From: Desulfobacteraceae bacterium
GTDB taxonomy: Bacteria > Desulfobacterota > DSM-4660 > Desulfatiglandales > Desulfatiglandaceae
NCBI GenBank assembly: GCA_030589225.1
Contig: JAUUWD010000014.1
Coordinates: 1 to 12,664 of the forward strand
Length of the DNA: 12,664 nt
Direction: 5' to 3'
In this document: in pieces, positions 8,522 to 12,664 of the stretch
Layout: each line of letters opens with the position of its first letter
How positions within the stretch are numbered: the first letter of the stretch is position 1
Position numbers and translations under genes: made by a program
The notes under the pieces: model-generated
Database searches by the model: none
The model's input: the letters and a program-made list of their open reading frames with translations, nothing else
What the model was told of the DNA's origin: nothing

Positions 8522-8551
8522 TGGACCGGAAATATGGGGGAGGATTATAAT
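8522..8551 (+). promoter_or_regulatory. Candidate sigma-70-type promoter upstream of ftsA
   Basis: A perfect TATAAT lies at 8546-8551. A partial -35 box TGGACC (4 of 6 matches to TTGACA) lies at 8522-8527, with an 18-base spacer. It sits 13 bases after ftsQ and 136 bases before the ftsA start, in the longest gap so far in the cluster, where an ftsA-ftsZ promoter would be expected. The call rests on consensus match only. Confidence 0.4.
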
Positions 8552-8555
8552 TTGA

Positions 8556-8649
8556 GCCTGGCCCCAGAGGAGTAGGCTACGCATTCCACGGGGCAGGCGT
8601 AGAGATTGGGGAAAATAGCCATTCTCGAACAGCCTCCTGGAATTTTCCC
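8556..8649. repeat. Inverted repeats in the ftsQ-ftsA gap
   Basis: Three inverted repeats are visible. GCCTGGCCCC (8556-8565) pairs with GGGGCAGGC (8590-8598) with one bulged G. CTACGC (8577-8582) pairs with GCGTAG (8597-8602) and competes with the first. GGGAAAAT (8609-8616) pairs perfectly with ATTTTCCC (8642-8649) around a 25-base loop. None is followed by a clear T-run, so they are poor intrinsic terminators. They would lie in the ftsA leader if the promoter at 8522-8551 is used. Confidence 0.4.
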
Positions 8650-8687
8650 GATTATTAACCCACAACCAGTGAACGAGGTAAAACAAG

Positions 8688-9911
8688 ATGTCTGGAGAAA
8701 TAATTGTTGGTCTGGATATCGGAACAACAAAAGTCTGTGCTGTGGTAGGTGAAGCGCGTCCTGATGGCGTAGAGATTATCGGCATGGGAAGTCATCCTTC
8801 AGAGGGCCTGAGGAAAGGGGTGGTCATTAACATCGAGCACACAGTTAATTCCATAAAAGAGGCCATAGAGGAAGCCGAGACAATGGCTGGTTGTGAGATC
8901 AGTTCAGTTTATGCAGGCATAGCGGGTGGTCATATAAAGGGCTTTAACAGCCATGGAGTGATCGCACTAAAAGAAAAGGAGGTGACCAAAAAGGATATCG
9001 ACCGTGTTATTGAGGCTGCCAGTGCAGTGGCCATCCCTATGGACCGTGAGGTCATACACACCCTGGTCCAGGAATTCATTGTAGACGAACAGGGTGAAAT
9101 TTTGGACCCATTGGGAATGTCCGGTGTACGCTTAGAGGCAAAAATTCATATTGTAACGGGTGCTGTGACCTCTGCACAAAACATTGTTAAGTGTGCAAAT
9201 CGCTCCGGCTTGGATGTGTGCGATATCATTCTCCAGTCTCTGGCATCGAGTGAGGCGGTGCTGTCAAAGGAGGAACGAAATCTTGGAGCGGCGATTATCG
9301 ACTTTGGAGGAGGAACGACCGACACGGCAGTATTTTCAGGAGGAGCCATCAAGCACACGTCTGTTCTTCCGTTAGGGGGAGACAATTTGACTTATGACAT
9401 CGCTGTAGGGCTCAGAACACCCAAACTGGAGGCGGAGAAGATCAAGATCAGATATGGATGCGGCCTCTCCTCCTTGACCGGCCGGGACGAGACTATTGAG
9501 GTGCCTGGTGTGGGGGGACGAAAACCGCGGGTTCTGTCACGGCAGGTCCTGGGGGAGATACTGGAACCGCGGGTTGAAGAAATATTTTCCCTGGTCCACA
9601 GCGAACTTACGCGCTCTGGGCATGAAGACACTATCAGATCTGGTGTGGTCATAACTGGAGGTTCAGCCGAGCTGCAAGGAGTTACAGAGTTGGCTGAGCA
9701 GATATTCAACTCGCCTGCTCGCGTGGGTTACCCCCAAGGGATGAGCGGGCTGGCAGAAATAGTCAACAAACCAATGTATGCAACAGCAGTTGGTCTTGTC
9801 CTGTACGGATCAAAGACAAATAATAAGACAAAAAAGTTTCGGATAAGGGATACAAACATTTTTAACCGTGTCATGGGCAGAATGAAAAAATGGTTTAAGG
9901 ATATCATTTAG
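8688..9911 (+). CDS. ftsA: Cell division protein FtsA
   Basis: FtsA is the actin-like ATPase that tethers FtsZ filaments to the inner membrane and recruits later division proteins. The 407 residues show the phosphate-1 motif GLDIGTTKVC (8-17), the SHS2 (1C) region at about 84-165, phosphate-2 DFGGGTTD (205-212) and the adenosine motif VVITGGSAELQG (320-331). A basic, amphipathic C-terminal helix (IFNRVMGRMKKWFKDII, 391-407) fits the membrane-targeting sequence. The ATG at 8688 has GAGGT at 8675-8679, 8 bases upstream. The stop is TAG. A second in-frame TAG follows 16 codons later, and from there the frame runs open into ftsZ. Confidence 0.97.
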   Translation: MSGEIIVGLDIGTTKVCAVVGEARPDGVEIIGMGSHPSEGLRKGVVINIEHTVNSIKEAIEEAETMAGCEISSVYAGIAGGHIKGFNSHGVIALKEKEVTKKDIDRVIEAASAVAIPMDREVIHTLVQEFIVDEQGEILDPLGMSGVRLEAKIHIVTGAVTSAQNIVKCANRSGLDVCDIILQSLASSEAVLSKEERNLGAAIIDFGGGTTDTAVFSGGAIKHTSVLPLGGDNLTYDIAVGLRTPKLEAEKIKIRYGCGLSSLTGRDETIEVPGVGGRKPRVLSRQVLGEILEPRVEEIFSLVHSELTRSGHEDTIRSGVVITGGSAELQGVTELAEQIFNSPARVGYPQGMSGLAEIVNKPMYATAVGLVLYGSKTNNKTKKFRIRDTNIFNRVMGRMKKWFKDII

Positions 9912-9944
9912 GCCATAAACTCCAGTCTTGTAGTAAAGGATTCT

Positions 9945-9992
9945 TTTAGCGGTGTAGTCTAGCCAAAAGCAGGGCTGTATAAACCCGCTAAA
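9945..9992 (+). promoter_or_regulatory. Hairpin in the ftsZ leader
   Basis: A perfect 8-base inverted repeat, TTTAGCGG (9945-9952) and CCGCTAAA (9985-9992), encloses a smaller one, AGCC (9961-9964) and GGCT (9973-9976). The result is a two-part stem that ends 20 bases before the strong ftsZ ribosome binding site AAGGAGGG (10013-10020). A TATAAT at 9999-10004 lies just downstream, but no good -35 box is placed for it. The structure may affect ftsZ translation, message processing or ftsA readthrough; it lacks a T-run, so it is not a standard terminator. Confidence 0.4.
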
Positions 9993-10025
9993 CAATTTTA
10001 TAATTATATTAGAAGGAGGGAAGAA

Positions 10026-11255
10026 ATGAAATTTGAATTTGTAGACGAAAAGGAACGGTACAATGCTAAGATTAAGGTATTGGGTGTTGGAGGCGCAGGT
10101 GGCAATGCTATCAACAATATGATCGCCTCCAAATTAAGGGGGGTGGATTTTATTGTTGCGAATACGGATTGTCAGGACCTTGACCGATCCACATGCTCCC
10201 AGAAGATCCAGATAGGACCATCAGTCACTATGGGTCTCGGCGCCGGCGCTGATCCAGAGATCGGGAGACTATCCTGCGAAGAAAGCATCAATGAGGTCAG
10301 AGAAGCCATAGATCATCCCGATATGGTTTTTATCACCGCCGGGATGGGAGGTGGAACAGGAACAGGTGCATCTCCTGTGGCAGCAAGAGAGTGCAAAGAA
10401 AGCGGTGCCCTCACTGTAGCTGTGGTGACCAAACCCTTTTCATTTGAAGGAGAAAAGCGGATGAAAAGGGCGATGGCTGGAATAGAGGAGCTCAAAAAAG
10501 AGGTTGACAGTCTCATTATCATCCCTAATGAGCGTCTCAAAGTATTGGGTGGTAAAAGCACATCCTTTAAGGATCTTATTGCACGGGCGGATGAAGTGCT
10601 CCTTCAGGCTGTGAAAGGAATCTCAGAACTTATCATAAGCAACGGCTTTATCAATTTGGATTTTGCAGACATCAAAAGGGTGATGGAGCAGATGGGCACC
10701 GCCATCATGGGAATGGGTAGTGCAAGTGGAGAGAACAGAGCCGCGGAGGCGGCCCAGATGGCTATCAACAGCCCGCTTCTCGAAGATATTTCCATCGGTG
10801 GGGCTCAGGGATTACTTATGAACATAACAGGTCCCTCTGACATGACAATGGAAGAAATCGATGAGGCCTCCAACTACATCAAAGAGGAAGTGAACCAGGA
10901 CGCGGAGATATTCTGGGGCGTGGTCTTTGATGATACCCTGGAGGATGAGATTCATGTTACTGTTATTGCTACCGGCATAGATAATGGTGCTGGCAGTAAT
11001 AACAATTATTGCACGCCTGATTACAGTAATGTGGTTAAAATCAGAGATATAACACCTGAAGAAGCAGGGGAAAGCTGGACCGTCAAAATGAACGGCGAGA
11101 GCCTTGATACCCCCACGTACCAGAGAAAGGGCAAAGAACTTTCGACTTGTGCTGAAGAGGGCGAGATCAGCCTGAGAAGAAAGAGTATCCTCAATAGATT
11201 CCAGCTAAAGGATAATCTGGATTACCCTACATTTCTCAGAGAAAAGGCCGACTGA
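10026..11255 (+). CDS. ftsZ: Cell division protein FtsZ
   Basis: FtsZ is the tubulin-like GTPase that forms the cytoplasmic division ring. In its 409 residues the GTPase domain shows KVLGVGGAGGNAINNM (17-32), the tubulin signature GGGTGTG (108-114), PFSFEGEKR (137-145), and the T7 loop NLDFADIKRVM (210-220) with D212 and D215. A globular C-terminal subdomain follows to about 318 (TVIATGID, 312-319). After a linker of roughly 65 residues comes RKSILNR and the conserved tail LDYPTFLREKAD (398-409), the peptide that binds FtsA and other partners. AAGGAGGG at 10013-10020, 5 bases before ATG, is the strongest ribosome binding site in the window, in keeping with the high level FtsZ needs. Six cysteines are present (49, 57, 84, 123, 329, 375), more than is usual. 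Confidence 0.98.
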   Translation: MKFEFVDEKERYNAKIKVLGVGGAGGNAINNMIASKLRGVDFIVANTDCQDLDRSTCSQKIQIGPSVTMGLGAGADPEIGRLSCEESINEVREAIDHPDMVFITAGMGGGTGTGASPVAARECKESGALTVAVVTKPFSFEGEKRMKRAMAGIEELKKEVDSLIIIPNERLKVLGGKSTSFKDLIARADEVLLQAVKGISELIISNGFINLDFADIKRVMEQMGTAIMGMGSASGENRAAEAAQMAINSPLLEDISIGGAQGLLMNITGPSDMTMEEIDEASNYIKEEVNQDAEIFWGVVFDDTLEDEIHVTVIATGIDNGAGSNNNYCTPDYSNVVKIRDITPEEAGESWTVKMNGESLDTPTYQRKGKELSTCAEEGEISLRRKSILNRFQLKDNLDYPTFLREKAD

Positions 11256-11291
11256 TAAGTAGATCGCTTCGCTTATCACCGCTGAAACAGC
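11253..11291 (+). terminator. Possible hairpin terminator after ftsZ (weak)
   Basis: TGATAAG (11253-11259, starting with the ftsZ stop codon) pairs perfectly with CTTATCA (11272-11278). It is followed at once by a small hairpin, GCTG-AAA-CAGC (11281-11291). There is no T-run, so this is not a canonical intrinsic terminator; it could instead protect the 3' end of the message. Confidence 0.25.
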
Positions 11292-11300
11292 AGGGAGAAT

Positions 11301-11379
11301 ACTGGAACACTGGAATGGTGGGAAATATTGCATAGGGCAAAGAGCATAGGGCAAGGCGAAAAAACCTCATGCGCTATGC
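11301..11379. repeat. Short degenerate tandem repeats
   Basis: ACTGGAAC and ACTGGAAT stand in tandem (11301-11316). A 14-base unit starting GCATAGGGCAA is repeated at 11330-11343 and 11344-11357. A reversed, slightly changed copy, GCGCTATGC (11371-11379), can pair with the second unit. There is no coding potential. Confidence 0.55.
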
Positions 11380-11486
11380 ACTTAGCGTATTTTGATTCCA
11401 TGCGCGAGGCAGGAACTCATGCCTCAAAAAAACTGTTTTATTCTTCCCGCCGCGGCAAGATAGAATTTCCGAGATGTTAAATTCGG

Positions 11487-11643
11487 GTTACAGGTTACAA
11501 ATCGCAGGATCATTGAGGAACTAATGTAACAGCTCAATATGCCGGGCCAGCATAAAAGGCTTACGCCTAAATTCCTTACCCGGAGTTTACCCGTAAGGGT
11601 TTTATCCACAGGATATTGAGCAAATACGAACTAAGCGTAGCTC
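11487..11643 (+). promoter_or_regulatory. Candidate structured RNA leader with mutually exclusive stems
   Basis: GCTCAATAT (11532-11540) pairs perfectly with ATATTGAGC (11613-11621). This closes a junction that holds two arms: CCGGG (11542-11546) with CCCGG (11579-11583), containing the hairpin AGGC-TTAC-GCCT (11557-11568), and ACCC-GTAA-GGGT (11589-11600), whose loop is of GNRA type. The core CTCAAT (11533-11538) can instead pair with an upstream ATTGAG (11512-11517). GAGC (11618-11621) can instead pair with GCTC (11640-11643) next to TACG/CGTA (11625-11628, 11636-11639). GTTACA (11487-11492 or 11494-11499) can pair with TGTAAC (11525-11530). It ends 27 bases before the radical SAM start. 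I do not recognise a known riboswitch class. Confidence 0.35.
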
Positions 11644-11670
11644 TTTACATATTGGAAGGTAAATTGAAAC

Positions 11671-12664
11671 ATGCCACATGACATTGTTTCCATTTACAGA
11701 ACCAGGTTAGCCAGGGAGAAGGGAGCAGTCAAAAAAGATTGGGGCGGCAGGCTGTCAGTTGCGCTTACCTACCCCAATTATTACCGCCTTGGCATGTCAA
11801 ACCTGGGCTTCCAGGTTGTTTACAATATCCTGAACCAAAGGTCCGACGTTGTTGCGGAGCGTGTTTTCCTGCCTGAAGGCCAAGAGATGTCCCTCTACCT
11901 TCGGTCAGGAAAATCGCTCATGTCGTTGGAATCCCAGGCTCCCCTCCAAAAATTCGACCTTGTTGCCTTTTCCCTCTCCTTTGAAAATGACTATCCAAAT
12001 ATCCTGAAGATTCTGGAAATGGGAAAAATCCCCCTTCATTCTGATGAAAGATCCTACCCATGCCCTTTGATCATGGCCGGAGGCATTACGACCTTTCTAA
12101 ACCCTGAGCCTTTAGCCGCCTTTATTGATTTCTTTTTGATGGGTGAAGCTGAGGCAAATCTAAATGAATTTATAGATCATCTTTCAGATTTCATATCGTC
12201 TAATCTAGAAAGAAGCGAGATTGCAAAAAATCTTGCCACAAATATGACCACTCTTTATGTCCCTTCACTTTACGAGCCAGAATACCATAAAGATGGAACC
12301 CTTAAATCCTTTCTCCCCAAAGAGAGTAAAGTACCTGAGAAGATCAAAGTGGCATGTTCCGCAACTGCCGGGTCCACAGAACAAAAGGTGCCTCTTTCTA
12401 CCATCACAACACCAGATACAGAATTTGGTAACAAAATCCTGATCGAACTGGGGAGGGGATGCGGCCGTTCATGCCGGTTTTGTGCTGCGGGATATGTATA
12501 TCGCCCGCCGAGGGTCCATCCGGAATCTGATCTTCTAACGGCGATTGAGAAAACCCTGAGACAATGCAAACAGGTGGGATTGTTGAGCGCCGCAGTATCG
12601 GATATACCCGGCATAGAAAACCTGTCCTCCCTGATCTTGAAGCATGGAGGACGTTTTTCTGTTT
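11671..12664 (+). CDS. Radical SAM protein with N-terminal B12-binding-like domain (5' part)
   Basis: This gene runs off the window; 331 residues are visible. The N-terminal part (about 28-175), with ALTYPNYYRLGMSNLG (31-46), ERVFLPEG (63-70), AFSLSFENDYPN (99-110), AGGITTFLNPEPLA (136-149) and FFLMGEAEANL (154-164), looks like the cobalamin-binding-type Rossmann domain found ahead of some radical SAM cores. The core starts with ELGRGCGRSCRFCAAG (259-274), whose C264, C268 and C271 form the CxxxCxxC motif for the 4Fe-4S cluster and SAM. The order resembles the uncharacterised family TIGR03960, often followed or fused to a DUF2344-type domain; that part is not visible. Substrate unknown. ATG 11671 is preceded by GGAAGGT (11654-11660). 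I do not assign a symbol or function. Confidence 0.88.
   Translation, partial: MPHDIVSIYRTRLAREKGAVKKDWGGRLSVALTYPNYYRLGMSNLGFQVVYNILNQRSDVVAERVFLPEGQEMSLYLRSGKSLMSLESQAPLQKFDLVAFSLSFENDYPNILKILEMGKIPLHSDERSYPCPLIMAGGITTFLNPEPLAAFIDFFLMGEAEANLNEFIDHLSDFISSNLERSEIAKNLATNMTTLYVPSLYEPEYHKDGTLKSFLPKESKVPEKIKVACSATAGSTEQKVPLSTITTPDTEFGNKILIELGRGCGRSCRFCAAGYVYRPPRVHPESDLLTAIEKTLRQCKQVGLLSAAVSDIPGIENLSSLILKHGGRFSV

Larger units (their letters stand above)
11256..11670. other. 415-base gap between ftsZ and the radical SAM gene
   Basis: No supported protein-coding frame, tRNA or rRNA is visible here. From left to right it holds the post-ftsZ hairpins, the short tandem repeats (11301-11379) and a small inverted repeat, GAGGCA (11406-11411) with TGCCTC (11420-11425), followed by an A-run. 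After that comes the cluster of alternative stems at 11487-11643, and then GGAAGGT (11654-11660), the ribosome binding site of the next gene. I see no convincing promoter. Confidence 0.6.

Noticed and set aside
8535..8576. Small 13-codon frame ATG...TAG in the ftsQ-ftsA gap
   Set aside because: It is too short, has no clear ribosome binding site and overlaps the TATAAT box and an inverted repeat; nothing supports translation.
11406..11432. GAGGCA/TGCCTC stem beside an A-run as a terminator
   Set aside because: On the + strand the stem is followed by A, not T; on the minus strand the T-run comes before the stem. Neither orientation fits an intrinsic terminator.
11541..11600. tRNA or cobalamin riboswitch in the ftsZ-radical SAM gap
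   Set aside because: There is no cloverleaf with T-loop consensus and no B12-box (GCCACTG); the stems seen do not match either class.
12270..12614. Open frame of 114 codons on the minus strand inside the radical SAM gene
   Set aside because: It overlaps the CxxxCxxC region of a well-supported + strand protein and has no family features.

Overview
The window is a division and cell wall (dcw) gene cluster. All genes lie on the + strand. They are the 3' end of murF, then mraY, murD, ftsW, murG, murC, murB, ftsQ, ftsA and ftsZ, followed after a 415-base gap by the 5' part of a large radical SAM protein gene that runs off the end. The gene order, the FtsZ tail (LDYPTFLREKAD), the mid-range base composition and the family of the last gene suggest a Gram-negative deltaproteobacterium (Desulfobacterota), probably a sulfate-reducer relative. 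This placement is inferred from protein style only.

Layout: murF to ftsQ (1-8509) is packed like one transcription unit. Spacings are murF/mraY 0 bases, mraY/murD 13, murD/ftsW 8-base overlap, ftsW/murG 14, murG/murC 4-base ATGA overlap, murC/murB 62 and murB/ftsQ 3. The unit covers the cytoplasmic and membrane steps of lipid II synthesis (MurC, MurB, MurD, MurF, MraY, MurG), the septal glycosyltransferase FtsW and the divisome linker FtsQ. No ddl gene sits between murB and ftsQ. ftsA and ftsZ follow after gaps of 178 and 114 bases. Both gaps hold inverted repeats and promoter-like sequences, so these two genes may be partly independently expressed. FtsA anchors FtsZ to the membrane, and FtsZ forms the ring that directs the enzymes encoded upstream.

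The clearest anomaly is in murB. Its reading frame is intact and family-like from 6746 to 7684 except for one in-frame TAG at codon 40. The options are a sequencing or assembly error, a true nonsense mutation, amber readthrough (pyrrolysine or a suppressor tRNA), or re-initiation downstream. Four of the ten complete or 3'-complete genes here end in TAG, which argues against wholesale reassignment of TAG.

The stretch 11256-11670 holds no gene that I can support. It contains short degenerate tandem repeats and, at 11487-11643, a cluster of inverted repeats. One segment there can pair with either of two flanking copies of its complement, which resembles an RNA switch or leader ahead of the radical SAM gene. 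Apart from murB and these non-coding parts, the window is conventional, and I see no new multi-gene system in it.
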